Shown: positions 1-13,800 of the stretch, in pieces | How positions within the stretch are numbered: the first letter of the stretch is position 1 | How the letters are laid out: each line of letters begins with the position of its first letter | Origin: Atrichornis clamosus | Taxonomy: Eukaryota; Chordata; Aves; Passeriformes; Menuridae | NCBI GenBank assembly: GCA_013400975.1 | Contig: WBMZ01010837.1 | Coordinates: 62,001-126,000 of the forward strand | Reading direction: 5' to 3' | Length of the DNA: 64,000 nt | Notes under the pieces: generated by a model | What the model was told of the DNA's origin: nothing | Databases searched by the model: none | What the model saw: the letters and a program-made list of their open reading frames with translations, nothing else | Translations under genes and position numbers: made by a program

Positions 1-2623
1 TCACTATAAGTGACAGATAAATAATATTACACTTAGAAGTGGACTTCATCTATTTTACTAATTCATTCTACTTAGCAGGCAGTCTCAAAAATGAAGCACA
101 AAAAAGTCTGCTGATGGAATTCTAAATTATTGGATTGTTGAAAATTACAGTGATATGAAGAACAGTAGAAAACCTCATGAATCTTAGCATTAACTATCAT
201 ATGAAATTCAAAGGAGATAAATGCAAAGTAAATCACAGGTTTTAAAAATGCTCCTAACCACCTACATAAAATGATGAACTACTAGTCGACTGTTTTCATT
301 CATCAGTGAGATCTTGGGATTTATTATACTAGATAAATGCATTAAAACTTTGGTTCAGTTTTAAATAATGGTCAAAACAAACATCATGGAAATTACTGTG
401 AAAGAAACGGAGAAAATACTGAACTCACTAGGTCACTTTGTATTTCCATGTTGTTGCCTGCATTACTGAATGCTGGCAACCATTCCAGTACTTCACCCCA
501 CAAGGAACAGAACTGGCAGAGCATCAGAAAAGGGTAGGCAGGATTACCTTTGACAACCACCAACATCACACGTTTATACAATTGCACTGTGTGGAATAAA
601 TTACCTAAGCAAGCTAGAACTCTACAGCTTGGGAAAGAGATGGTGTAAGGAAAAGGAAGAAGTAAGGGGCCTGTAACATCCTGAGTGGCATAGAGAATGA
701 CGATACGAATCGACTGTATTTTCCAAAAGATGACTGAGAAGGCATCTAGCGATGCAGAACGAAAACAAATATAAATTGCTCTTCATACATGAGAGCTGTG
801 GAATTCCTTACCATAAGATGCTGTTGATGCTAAAAATTAACACTTACTTGAGAGAATACTGAACAACTTGCAGCAGAGAAACCCTTTAAGAACTATTACA
901 TGCAAGACGGCACTTCTCACACTGAAGCCACTTCACAACAAATTGTTAGTTTGCAAGAGCAACCCCTACTTGGAGCCAGCATGGCTGCTGTGTTAGCTGT
1001 CATTTGTCAAACTGCAGTTGCAACATGATTCCATTGTATTTAGCACCTGATCTTTAGGTGGGACTGTGAGTGTTTAACAAAACCAAGGCGATTATTTCAC
1101 ATATTTTCCCTGAGGATTTCAGATGTAGGAATGTTTCTAAGTCACAAAGAGGAAGAGATTTTCACTGGCATTAATTTGAACAGAACGAACAGGTGTCATT
1201 ATGATGCCCCTGATCATCACTCTGAAGACATCTATGTATGTATAAACAGTCCAATGCATGAATGAGATTGTTCCCACCCCAGCTGCATGAGTAGATTGGG
1301 AGTTCTGCTTACTGAGCTCATGAAAAGTTTGTTTGAGAACTAATGTCATACTATTAATAAAAGAAAATTGTTTTTAAAACAAAGTTGCTGCACCCAAACT
1401 GCTAAATGCCAGTTACCTACTGACTACTTCTGTCATTGTCGCTTGGGGATGCTTTTGAAGTGCTGATACTTTAGGTATTTCATCACTGCTTCCTGTGTTC
1501 CTATTTTCATTTTACCACACAAAAAAGATTTCAGCACTCTTGAATTCTCCACACTTTGTCCATGATTGACGGCAGACATGACACTAAATCTGTTCTGGTA
1601 TACACATTGTTTACAATCCTGGGAAGAATGCTTTGTTCCAGAATGAGTTAAGTCTTCATGAAGACTCATGTCATTCAGCCAACAACGTGATGAAACACAC
1701 AAATTTAATTTAATTACTAGTTATATATCTTGACTCTCAACAATAAATTTGCACCTTCTGCCTCAATACAAAACAAATGGCAATGCCTTCCTGCACACAG
1801 TCTCAGATCTTCAACCAGTCTGAGGTTCAATGATCTGTACTGTACTTAGCTTATGTGGAAACATGCCTAAACAGAGGATTGCATACTTCTCTGTACCTCC
1901 TTTCTATACTTTGTGGAGAAGTCTGTACTTCTTTGATGATTCTGCTCAATCAATGGGTGCTTCCAGAGCACACTTCTCAACCCAGTCACGAACAGTAACT
2001 TCAGAAAAAAAAGTTATACTTTGTTTTGGAAATTTGAAGTAAGTTCCATGTGCGTGATCTGTTTTGCACTGGCACGGTTATGAAGGGTCAGTTTTCTTTT
2101 AACCTTACTACACTGTTGATCTTGCTAGGAACTCCTCCACTGTAGCACCATTCAGAGTTTCTTTATCATATTTGCTTTTGCTTGGCCAGATAATATCTCT
2201 GCTTTCTTGGCTACTATTTCAGCATCAGTGTGTGTGCATGTGTATTTAGAGTCATGTAACACAATGTGCTGAAATACATTCCTTTATCTGCCTAGATGGT
2301 CTCTAAGGGAAAACAAAAGAAAACAAAACCACCCAATGCTTTAATACTACTATTATGGAAAAAACCCCAGTGGAATGTGGGTCTGCAGGATTTTTATCCA
2401 TCAAGAAATTTTAGCAAACTTGATAAAATGAAAGAGTTGAGTTTTTAGTCTCAGAGAAGAATGAAGGTTGGGAATGAAAGGGAAATTACAGATCTGAGCC
2501 AATGAAAAAAAATGGAAAAAGAATCCCATGTGTAAGAATCATCTTGAATGAGCTTTCAATTCCATTATGTCTCTGCCTTTAGGTCTGATCAGTCAATGAT
2601 GCCTGAAGTTTGCTAAAGCAGTG

Positions 2624-2636
2624 ACACACACACACA
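2624..2636. repeat. Short (AC)n microsatellite
   Basis: Thirteen bases of alternating A and C, followed by an A run. Simple repeat. Confidence 0.85.
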
Positions 2637-5600
2637 AAAAAGAAATTATTTCTAGAGTAAAGTAGAAAAGGGAATACTCAGAGAGAGACATAAACTCTGT
2701 TTTGTAAGGATGGTTGAAAGATTTTTCAATCAGAGGAGTTTGTTTTTGCAAATGGTGGATAATGATATAATAACTTGACAAAATCTGCATACAATGAGAG
2801 CAAACAGAAAGATTTCATGGTAAAATCATGTAGTTTGTATACTGAAGAAAGTATGGCAATCAACTGTTTTTTGATTGAAGGAAATACAAAACACCCATCT
2901 ACAAATCCTGAGATGTACAGCAGTATTCCTTAGAAACATAATTGAACAATGAAGTACATTAGAAGACAACAAATTTGTAAAATTAAACATTCAAGGAGTG
3001 GTAAATCCTAGTATTAAGCTTGTTAATAAAAATGAATGCCAAGCAAGCAAATAAAAATAATGTATCTTCCAAAGGAAGTCCTACCAAAATTATACAAAAT
3101 ACCAATCTTTTCTAATTTTGTAAACCTGACTATAAACCTAAAGCTCTGTGGGATATATTTTAGAAATTACTTTCAAGTTTAAAAATGGAGAAAAAACCCC
3201 TGTAAGTTGTGAAATCATCCTGAGTCCACAGCTGGGTCAGTTCCAGATCTAAGATCTTTAAAGCAATTAGAATATACTCTCCTATTTGCACAAATGTCTG
3301 TGCTTTGGTTCAGTGCCAAATTTGCAAAGAAACCTAAATGCTACACACATTTCCTCCCTAACCTGTCCTATTGCAAACCTCCCACTTCCAGCCCCAACAT
3401 GTCCTCTAATGTTCCTGCCCTTCTCACTCTCTATCCCAGCACCAGCCCAGATGTTTCTTGAATTCCAATTCTATTTTTGGTCTTTATTCCTTGTTTTTCT
3501 TGTCACCTATGTTCAGCTTCCATTCCTATCTCATAGCCCTACTCTGCCAATTCTAGTTTTCTTTCTCTCTATTCCTGTATCACCCTCGCAGTTCGTCATC
3601 GTTCATCAAATCCTACCCATACTTCTTGCAATACGAGGTTCAAATCTCAGTTTAACTGTCTCACCTTCTGCAACTGCCTGTTAAGCCTTCCTCACTTCCA
3701 AAGAGCCTCAAGCTAAGTATAAAAGTACGCAACTGAATTTTCCTTAGTCCTCCTTGTGCCCCTTGGAGTCACAGAAGAAGTAACAGTGGTCTAGATAGGC
3801 CTCAATTAAAATCGGTCATGTTACAGGCTGCACAAATGCTGTCCACACATGTAGCAAACTGGTACTAAAAACTGGTTGTCTTATTTCTGAGCACTCAAAA
3901 TTTTCCCATGAATCGTGTTCACATCCTACCCACTAAGTAACTGAAAATGTAGGAACTCTGATCCCTAGTTTCAAATACTTTCATTGTTCAGCTGTTGAAG
4001 CACTCAATGTAAGTCTGATGAGTCATGTATCTGGCTGGTTTCAAAAAATGAAAGTCTGTTTTAATATTTACTACAAAATGGGTAAGAAATCTGTCATTCT
4101 TAATTTAAACCCACATATTTTATGAAGGTTTTTACACTAACTTTATAGGCATTTTCAGTCTTTTGTACTATTTATTGCATCATTCTTGTCTATCAATACA
4201 TTAAATTATTTCTAATCTGGTTTAAAATAACAATGCGCTTAGTAACAACAAATTTAAATACCTCCAACAACAAAAACAAAAAAGCTCTGAGTATAATGAT
4301 TAAACAGAAGATGAAGCATGTCATCTACAAACTGTTTAAATAATGAAAAATTTGTTTGTGGAAATAATCTTCACTTAAAATTTGTTTTCCCCAAACAAAT
4401 GCTGAGATTTTTTTCAGCACAGTATTCCTGGTTCAGGTTGTAATTAAAAGAAAATCCAGAAACATATAGCTTAGATGCTAAAGAGTAAACTTGATTTAAC
4501 ATGCAAGTTCTTAACAGATGTCACATTTGCTTCGTGTCAAGTAATTAAACATACAGTACTTTTGCATGTGGTTCAGTAAAATCTGAGAGAGAAAGCTTAG
4601 AAGCTTTGTTTAAAGCTGCTTGCTACAAAGCAGATTTTTGTATTTTGCAGCATTCTAAGCATTTATTTTGTATTGGCCTCTGATCCTCATTTTGTTGAAA
4701 AAATTTCCTTGGAGGCAACACTTCCACATACAGTTTGTACGAAGTGCTAGTTCTAAACATCCAGACTCACTAAGATAAGCTGCTGGTTTACACTACCTGT
4801 AGCTTCAGAACACTAAACCCGAAATTGCCTATGCAATGAACAGGAGTTCTTCGGAATGTAGGACACATGTACTCTTTCTACCCTAACTCGACTAATGCCC
4901 AGTGTACACTTGACTGGACACTCTTCCCTGCAGCGTCCTATGAGAACATGACTGCCCATGTATTCCTGTGCCTTATTCCAGAGAAACAAACAGCTTCCAA
5001 ACTGATCTTCTTACTAACCAGTAACACAGCTGGTAAAGAGCAAAGCTAAAGGCAGAGTAGTAGAATATACATCTAAAAGGCACATCATGATGAATTACTA
5101 CAGACAGCTGCTTATCTCTGCTTATTCCACTAGGAAAGCTAAGTGACTGAATTACTACAATGAGCATTCCATCTCTTAAGAACTGGAAGTATGAACAATA
5201 TGAAAAATGTGTCTGCTTTAGATGTATTTGCTGAATCATGGTGACTGACAGGGACTGAAATCCATCTTTGTTTCCTTGTCTCTGGACTATGCAATTGTGC
5301 TTCCTTTCATTTGACTCTGACTCTGTGAAACTTAAGCACTGAGACACAGCTTCAACACTTGTGCAGAGACTGCTTCAGCTGAGCCTTATACTTCAGCCAT
5401 GAGAATTTCACAATAAAACTGCACTAGGGAGCTTTCTCTCAACCCTGGAGCCCTGATGGGCGTCAAATCTAGTCTTTCACTTACAGAAAGTGCATTCTTA
5501 ATTTTGGGCAACTGTGAAAAAAGAAGAGCAACTCCTATTGTGCTTTTTTTCAAAAATGAAGCAGGGTGTGGTTGCTACTCTGCAATAGCTCAATGCCGCT

Positions 5601-8074
5601 GATGAATGTTTAGTTTGCTCATTTACCTACACTGTTATTACTTGGTTTAAGTAATCAGCATCTTTATTGAGTTAATTCTTTTGTTACTTGTTTCAATGAA
5701 ATAAACACAAAATCTATTCAAATAACCTAACTGAACTTTACCAGTATAGAGATATTAATGACAGCATCCTTAATAAAATGAAAGAATCTGAAGAAACCAA
5801 TAAGCATATAATAAGGGATGTGATATAATTTCACTGTTTCCTCCTCAAAAACTGTTTTCTGGTGCAGAAATAGGAGAAAAGAGTCACCTTGGTAATTTTT
5901 AGGAGTCTAATGGTAGTTGCTTTTCTCCTTGCCTATACGAATCAGTCTAGATGTACTCTTGTGTTCTCATTTATGTGTCTGGAGGTGATAAATTCTAAAT
6001 CTATTAAAAAATATAGAAGCATAAAACGTATTATTCCTATCAGTAGACACAGCTGGTCAGAGAATATCTACCAGATCAGGTATTTCAGGAGACATAGTTA
6101 CAGAGATGTCTAGTTTATGAATCCAAAAATGGAAATTATCATCTCACAAGATCCCTTGAATGAAGATTCAAAATAAACCCAAAGAAAGATTAAAGATTCA
6201 TCTTTTTTAAACAGGAAGGCTATGAAATGAGTTCTCTGAAGCCTAGTGAAGAGATACCAAAGGGTCTCCCAAGACCAGGACAACAAGCTAACAGGGGAAC
6301 AGAAAAGCTAAAGGGTGCAGACACCTCAAGCCAAAGTCAGAAGCTGAACAGTTCTGTTGTTTCTGGCAGAACCTCACCATGCTGCACAAAGCTATCTTTT
6401 ACATCTGTGTGCACTAGCACCCAAAAATGGTAGAAGTCTCCAATCTTGAAAGTATGAGAAACATGCTGAACTGAAGTGGACCATACATCTGGATGAGCAG
6501 CAGAATAAGCATGATTAAATTTCTCATTGCCTAATCAACATCTTTGCTCAAACAAACAAATACTTCATCTAAAAAAAAAAATCACTTTGAAGTGACAGAC
6601 TGAAAAGGATCCCTGCACTGCAATATGGTTTTGTCTATTCTACATATTTTAATCCAAGAGAAAAGAACCCGAAGTACATCTATTAAAACCTCATTATGTC
6701 TTTAGTCATATTTTCTGTGTCTACTATTCTCTATCTGATTTCCCACGGCATCCCAAACCATTAACTTTATTAAGCCAGTATTTTCATTTCATGGTTTACT
6801 GCAGTCCTTGCAAAAAATACCATGCTAACAAAGCTGAATTTTGTACTAAATCAACAAAAAGGCAAGGAATAGTACAGATATTTATTCCCCAATAATGTAC
6901 ATTGATTCATGAGGAAATATTTAATTGGAATTGTAACTTTGTGAGGTTTTGATATGAGAAATATGTAATAGATCTGAATGAAGTAAAGGCCAGCCAACCT
7001 CCTTGATATTAAACATTAAAAAATGAAAGCACCAACTTTTAACATTACTCTATACTAAGTTCCAAATTTGTGGCATACATTTGCAATTGTTTGGCTTGAT
7101 AATTTTTTTCTGCTGTTCATAATTTTTTTGAGCTACTGTACAATTTCAACCATGATTCCACAATTTACCTCCTTAAACCAAGTATTAGCTTTTCCAGAGA
7201 TATATTCTCTAATAGTAATAGCATTTGTGTTTCTGGAAAATAATTGTAATAAATTTCTGTTGTAGCAGATGACACATACCTGAACAGGTTTGATACTGGA
7301 AGCTACAGAAATTGTTAATTATATTTTCATTATTGCACTATACACATTGTTATCAATGCTCAAACAAATTAGGAGATTGGAGACAACAGTTACATGAAGA
7401 TTCTGAAACTGTTGTTTGAATTGTTTTTTCCTCTTGGATAAAACATAGAAAAAATTGTCTTTTAAAACTCTCCCCTCCCACTAGTCAGAGAGGCTATATT
7501 TAATCAAATATTCAGTTAAATCAATATAAATATTTTCAGGTATTTCTTGTGATTCCACATAGAGTGGTTATTACTTGCTAGGCTAAATATTGCTTGTGTG
7601 TGGGTATATGCTCCTGTTTCTCTGATTTAATAGAAAATTCATTAAGATACTTTTAAATGTAAGTACATGCTTAACAAAAGATAATTACTGTATGATTTTT
7701 GCAATGTGAAATGAGTGACAGAATAGCAGTTACATTAAGGACAGGAGCAATAACTAAATGTCTCTCTTTTTAACAAATAAAATCTAGAAGGCATTACAGC
7801 TATAAGCAGCTACATGAAGAAGAAAAATGTTTGGAATGCCATATACCTCCTTAAAACAATCAGGAATAAACATACAAATACTTAAGTTCTTAATTCCATA
7901 AATGTAACTTTTATGTAATTAATAATATAAAAACTAAAGTTCTGTTTTATACAGTGATAAAAAAATGGATGATCAGCAAGATAAAAATCAGAAAAGGACA
8001 GGTTATCACTGAAGCTTCCTGGAAAAGGACAGGGGGAGAAATGAGAAAGCACAGACAAATCTTTTGAGATAGGG

Positions 8075-8104
8075 CTAACCTATCCTAACCTATCCCTAAC
8101 CTAG
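8075..8104. repeat. CCTAAC-rich, telomere-like degenerate repeat
   Basis: CTAACCTATCCTAACCTATCCCTAACC followed by TAG resembles imperfect CCCTAA units. Ninety bases on, 8191-8206 reads TAGGTCAGGTTAGGTT, the opposite strand of a similar motif, so the two could pair imperfectly. Confidence 0.5.
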
Positions 8105-8518
8105 GGAGACCATCAAAGCTGGTAACTACTGTACCACCAGAGAGACTGCTTACCCCCTGCTCCATTTTCCCCACTGCGAGTCTGGCAGAATAGGTCAGGT
8201 TAGGTTCAAACTGCCATAATTTAGCAAATGATTGGTATGTCCTTTATATCACACATAACATGTTTGATTTCCTGATAAGCAGAGTTCAAAGTACAGGCAT
8301 ACCTTTTTATCTTTCAAGGACATGTTCCTTAAAGTGCTACAGTTAGCAATGAGGAACAGCAAACTACCTTTTCCCCTAAGAATTAATGTAATGGATGGTC
8401 TTAGTGTTTGCAATGACTTATGAGAGGCCAGTGTATTGCTGTATAATATTCCATTTATTCTCCTGTAAAATTACTCCTTAAAAATAAGATCTCAATGATG
8501 CAAATGCAAACCAATTAT

Positions 8519-9045
8519 TGAATAATTGAGGTTAGATGGGCTTTCTAGTCCAACATCCTGCCAAGAGCCAGGTCACCTATGAAATCAGACCAGGTTGCTC
8601 AAAGCTTTAGCCACTCAGATCTTGAAAACTCAAGGATGGAGAGTGCTCACAGTAATACTTGGCTGTAGTGAAAAAGGTTTTCCCTATGCCAAGTCAGACT
8701 CTCCTGTTTCAACTGACGCTCTCTCATTCCCGTTCCATGCTCTGCTGTGAAGGGCCTGGCTCCATATTCCTAGTGACCTGTCCGTAGGCACTGGGGATGC
8801 TGCTGTTAGGAGCCCCAGAGGCCAGACCGTACTGAACCCTTCCTCAGCCCCTCCTTTCAGGCCAAGTGTTTCAGCCCTGACTATTCTGGTGGCTCTCCTC
8901 AAGATGTGCTCCAGTTTATCATTATGTTGCTTGTCTGGATTGTCCCCAAACTGGGCATTCCTTGATGTCTTGACTATTGTCCTGATAATACAGCCCAGCA
9001 TTTTGTCAGAGTACACTGTTGGCTAATACTGAACTTGCTGTTTAC
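8519..9045 (-). mobile_element. CR1 LINE fragment, minus strand (old)
   Basis: Reverse-complement match to CR1. The 3'-end phrase 'attgaggttagatgggctttctagtccaacatcctgcc' is at the left, followed by 'agaccaggttgctcaaagc', 'cttcctcagcccctcctttcaggcc', 'gtggctctcctcaagatgtgctccag' and 'ccccaaactgggcattcc'. At the right end is 'gtacactgttggctaatactgaac' (family text 'gcacactgctggctcatgttcagc'). About 530 bases of the 3' half remain, heavily mutated. The 110-codon minus-strand frame inside is a shadow of the element. Confidence 0.85.
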
Positions 9046-10266
9046 AAAAAATATTTGTTCCCTTCAAAGACAAAAAGGATGATTCCCCACAAGATAATCT
9101 GCATTTCCTTATTAGCAACTGAATGCTACATAAATTATTAATATACTAAAAATCACATACCAAAGACTGCTATAAATGTACTTCCAGCAGTTGTTTTAAA
9201 CTAAGTATGATACTGGAAAAATACACGGCTTTTCATCTGTTTCTCAGAACTTAAAGGAACTTCCATTAAGCTGCCTGCAGGCCATCAGGTATGCTTCAGT
9301 ACAAGTAGGCTGCTCAGGGGAGTTTTTGGGAGAAGAGCAAAGGATGGAAAAACAAGGTGATGGTAACAGCAGAGATGGGTCATCAAAGGATACTAAAATG
9401 ACTGACAAAAAGCACTGGGCATGGAAGCACTACTGGATCTGTGTTCTTTGAATTCTAAGATATATAAAATGTCCTTTGCTATACAGTGACAGTAACTGGA
9501 ACCACATTAGCATTACCATTAACAGGAAAACAAAGGAGACAGTGTGAAGACCTCTCTTCATACATATGACTTAAAAACCAAAAAAAGCTCATCAACTGCA
9601 TTTCAGCTTTAGAGTCAACTATCAAATAATGAAGTGTTGTATAATAGCTGGTTTATTACAAGTCCTAAAGTGTAGATCTCTCTGTGTGTCATTATGCAGA
9701 AATGGAACATATATTGTTTCTAAAAATTATTTTCCTGAACTGTACAAGTCTTTCAAATCAAACAGAGAATCTTTTGAAAATAATGTAAGAACAATAAACA
9801 CACAGACAATGGTATCAATAGCACAAGAGGATATGGAAGACAGTCTTAGAGCCCAAAACCAAAGGAAGGAGCTACAGTCACCTTATCCATGCTTGTAAAA
9901 GCTTGAAGTCATAAACAAATCCTGAACAGATACATCACCAAGGTGCTTATGACACTAATGAAACAATCTCATTTCTCTTCATCCGCAAACAAGAACAAGG
10001 TCAAGTGAATCTAAGCTTTCTATAAAGCAGCCTATCCCAATAAATTCTTCAGTTATCAAATTATCCTATATCACCTGCTGAGGCATGTGAAATATGAAAA
10101 TACTTTAAAAACGCAGTAATTATTGTGAAAAACAATCAGTTAACTCCAAGCTGTCTCCATGCTTGAGCATATTTGCTTTCACAACATACTTTTCTGTATT
10201 TTATCAATCATCTGACAAGTTAAAAAAAATTTTTATAGACAGACGCAACTGTGCCTTTATAACTTA

Positions 10267-10812
10267 TTAATTTGTGAAGAGCAGTATTGTGAAAAGCAGT
10301 GAAAAATAAAGAAAACAAAATCCAGGTTTGAAAAGAAGAAAAAGAAGTCTGGACTTATGAATTATTGGGATACTAACAGGCTTTGCAATACAAGTTTCAT
10401 GCAAACATTCCAAGAAGAGTCTTAGGTGTGATACAACCATCACTTTTCTCCTGAGGCACCACAGCAAAAAGCACTGAAATTTATTTCTTTTAGTGCATAT
10501 CATTCTCAGACTAGTCAAATCTCCTGTTTCTCTGCGTCCTCTAATTATGTCCAGCTCTCTTCCTACATATCTTTGTCTTAATTTTTCTATTTTCCTTCCA
10601 TTTGCTCTGTTCTCTCTCACCATTTCAACGACTCTTTCTTTAGCTGACCTATCACAATCCCTGCAATAACCACACCTAGAAAGTATAATAATCCTTTTTC
10701 TTGTAGTGGACTTGAAAATATATGTTTGTTCTTTTACGTCTTTTCCCCTAATGGGACTTGTGGACAAGACACTCCTGATCTCCAAATATTCCTTGTCCCA
10801 ACTGAGTAGCAT
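10267..10812 (-). other. Open reading frame of 181 codons, no known homology
   Basis: The longest uninterrupted frame in the window outside PIBF1, on the same strand as PIBF1 within its intron 9. The central part is highly charged (AKERVVEMVRENRANGRKIE) and the C-terminal third is Leu/Phe-rich. I recognise no domain, and no splice sites or promoter stand out. It may well be chance in AT-rich DNA, or a decayed element. Confidence 0.15.
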
Positions 10813-13800
10813 ATCAAAGTAGACATCTTTTTATTGTGGAAGAAAGAGAAAATATAAGAGAATACTCTTATGGTTTACCAGACTCGTTGAATAGGGACTT
10901 AAATATAGACAGGAAAAGTTAATTTCCCTTTAAAATTGGAAGAATGAACTGTTGCACTTCAGTCTGACCATGCTATTTATCAGTTCTGTGTGAATATTTA
11001 GGTCATGACTGAAAAACAGACCAGTTTTCACTGTACTTCAGTTAACTTTGAGTGATGTGCAATTCTTTTGCCTTCTTTATTACAATAAGGCTTCAGTACA
11101 TGAAGGTGTTTAATATTTTTCCAAAGTATTTTAAACTTTATTCCGCTCTGAGCTCCAGTCCTAGCATTCCATTCTTCCCCTGTTAGAGTCTGAGCCAGGT
11201 TAGAAACAGACTTTAATCTAAAACCCCTTAATAGGGTAATAGCTCAATTTCCCTTAATTCAAAATGGAGTCAGTGTTTCAGAAAACAAGAAAATCTGCAC
11301 ACTGTCAGCTGTTCTTGGAGATGCAGTGTTTATAGGCACATGACAGCAAAGCCTGCTTGTCTTAGCAATACTAACGGGATACACAGTCTAATACTTTGCT
11401 GTTATATAAATTGGGTGGAGTTTGGCCCACATTTTCACTTCTTCCCAATCTCAGAATTCCTGGTAACCATAAACAGACATTTAAAGGCAAACAATAAACA
11501 CTGTGACTGCAAGTGTGCATATAGAAATCACACTTTAAAGAACAGTTACAGGTAAATTGCTTCAGGACATCCACAGTGTTAGTGGCTCCAAGCTGTATTC
11601 CCCATAAAAACACCTTAAGTATGGTTTAGGAATCTCCAATAAAAACTGCAGATTTACCATCCTGAATGCAACATAAAGCATAAGAGTTTCACGAGTTAAA
11701 ACCTGTGATCTGTAATGCAAATCTCAGGGGTGAACTTGTGCTGGGAACAATCACACAGACAACAGGCACTACTAGACTATGATTAGAAGTATTAGAGCTT
11801 TTTCATCCAGTGAAAAAGTTCTGAGGCACTGAGGTTCCCTAGTATCACTCTGCCACATGCTAAAAAAGTATTTAAAGGTGTGAAGTCCTATCATCAAATA
11901 AAAGCACTTCAGCTATAAAAGCAGTGCAGAATTTCCCTGCAGAAGAATAAAAGTGAAAACAATCCTTCTTGCTGCCTGACAGAGTTAAAGGGCCAAACAT
12001 TTCAAACTGCAATATGCAATGAAGCACTAGCCACATTACCTCAAGAAAGGTCAGTGACCTAACCATAAAGTAAGTAAAAAATCTGATTGACTTAGACACA
12101 TACACATTGAAAAATACTTCCTCATATCAGACTATCCAATGACTGTGGTGAGTAGGAAACCTGACAATCCAGCAGTACTCCTGATAGGGAGAATACTACT
12201 AAGACCTTTATTAGTTATATTTCCATTTGCAGAATCCCTATTGTTACATGATGTTGGGGATTTACTGTACAGATGATTCTGGTCAGAAAAAGCAACGTAA
12301 GATTTCCCAGTTAGAAAGTAAAAAAACCCTTCTCAAATTCATCTCTGATTTGTCCAAATTTGAAGAGAAAGATTTACACTTACTTCCTGTTGGTGTCTAA
12401 TCTTGTGTTATCTCCAAGTTCTTTGAAAATAGGTCTTAAATCATCACTCCTCACTTTAGTTATCTTTCAACTGGGAACAAGCAATCCTATTTACTAATTC
12501 ACTCAACACTCCTATCAGATGATGAACCAATTCAATTTGAAAAGTTATTCCTAAATGAGGAAATCTCATTTTGCCTATTTTCAGTAAATCATACGAGAAT
12601 AGTGTTATCCCATCATTATTCCTGTGATTCTGAACTTACAGGCAGAGAACTTTTTGAATACTTATTCTTAAGTTCCAGGGATATGGAAGTGTAAACTGTC
12701 CTCCAGAGTGAAGCTTAAGCCTTACATCAGCAGATTACTGGAATTAAGTCCTTATATGGGGTAAAAGGTCTCTGTCATGGGAGTGAAGGTTTTAGGAAGT
12801 CAAGATTGAAAACACTTTTACTCAAAACAGGACCTCCACCCAAGTTTCCTGTTTTTGTCAAGGAGTTCACAGACTCTAACAGAAGAGACTCTTTCTGGAA
12901 TTTTTAATAAAAGCTTTTATTTGTCAATGTTTTGGACCTTACACGAAATGTCCTTCTTTAAAGCAGAGTGAACAAAAAATATTAGTGTCAAATTTGAGAG
13001 TTACCATCAGTGAGAAAGCTACCAGTGGAGGTGACACCCTGGAGAAGTGAAGTTAAAGCAGAAATCACAGTACAGTTCTGGGCTTTGTGCTCTATCCTCA
13101 GCTTCGTGTTGAAAAAGACTTAAGTATGAGAGTGCAGGGCTGTAGATTGGAGGGGACGTGCATGAATACTGATAAAGAAGGGAAACTGTCCTTAGACTCT
13201 AGCGCATGAATGCTCAGCTATGGAGACAAATACCTAAGGAAATTAGTATTTCATTAAAAATATGTTACTTCTACGTGAGTAGTGCTAAGATTTGAAATTC
13301 AATTGGCCACAGCAGGTTTTCTAACAGATGTCCAGGCTTTCAACAATGAAGGGCATCTTCCAAGACTCCAGTCAATATGTTAGCTAAGCAGAACAGTAAC
13401 TTAGCCTTCAGTTACCTTTGTGATGAAGTTAGTAACATTGTATGTGCAGACTAGTACAAAGCTAGATCAGATTCATTCAAAAAAACATAAACTCTGTATA
13501 CATAGTCTTAGATATAGCCAAAAGTAACCACACAGATTAGCTTGTTTGACCTACATAAAGTAAATGACTTTCCTGAATTCCTTGAATTCAAGTATGTTGG
13601 TAAGAGTAAAGAATATCTGCTTTGAGAAAAACAGTATTTTAGACACATGTCAAATTCTAACCAGGGATTATTCTGATGTGGCCTGTGTCTTAAACTGTTT
13701 GAACAATTTTCTTTGAACTTTCAAGGGATATTCTCCCTTTCAGAATAATAAAAAATATCAAGCTAATTCAACTCTGCCTGTAACACGAACACTGGGAAGA

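Noticed and set aside
1433..1702. Minus-strand frame with several Cys and His residues, at first suggestive of a zinc finger
   Set aside because: The Cys and His spacing does not fit C2H2 or another finger pattern and no repeat of the unit is present.
3286..3684. 132-codon plus-strand open frame
   Set aside because: Low-complexity Leu/Pro/Ser/Phe composition from C- and T-rich DNA, no domain, no splice or promoter context; best read as chance.
8684..9016. 110-codon minus-strand open frame
   Set aside because: Lies wholly inside the CR1 fragment at 8519-9045 and is a shadow of that repeat, not a gene.
12906..12921. 16-bp palindrome AATAAAAGCTTTTATT giving AATAAA on both strands
   Set aside because: A bidirectional poly(A) signal is conceivable, but AATAAA is frequent in AT-rich DNA and no transcript end is indicated.
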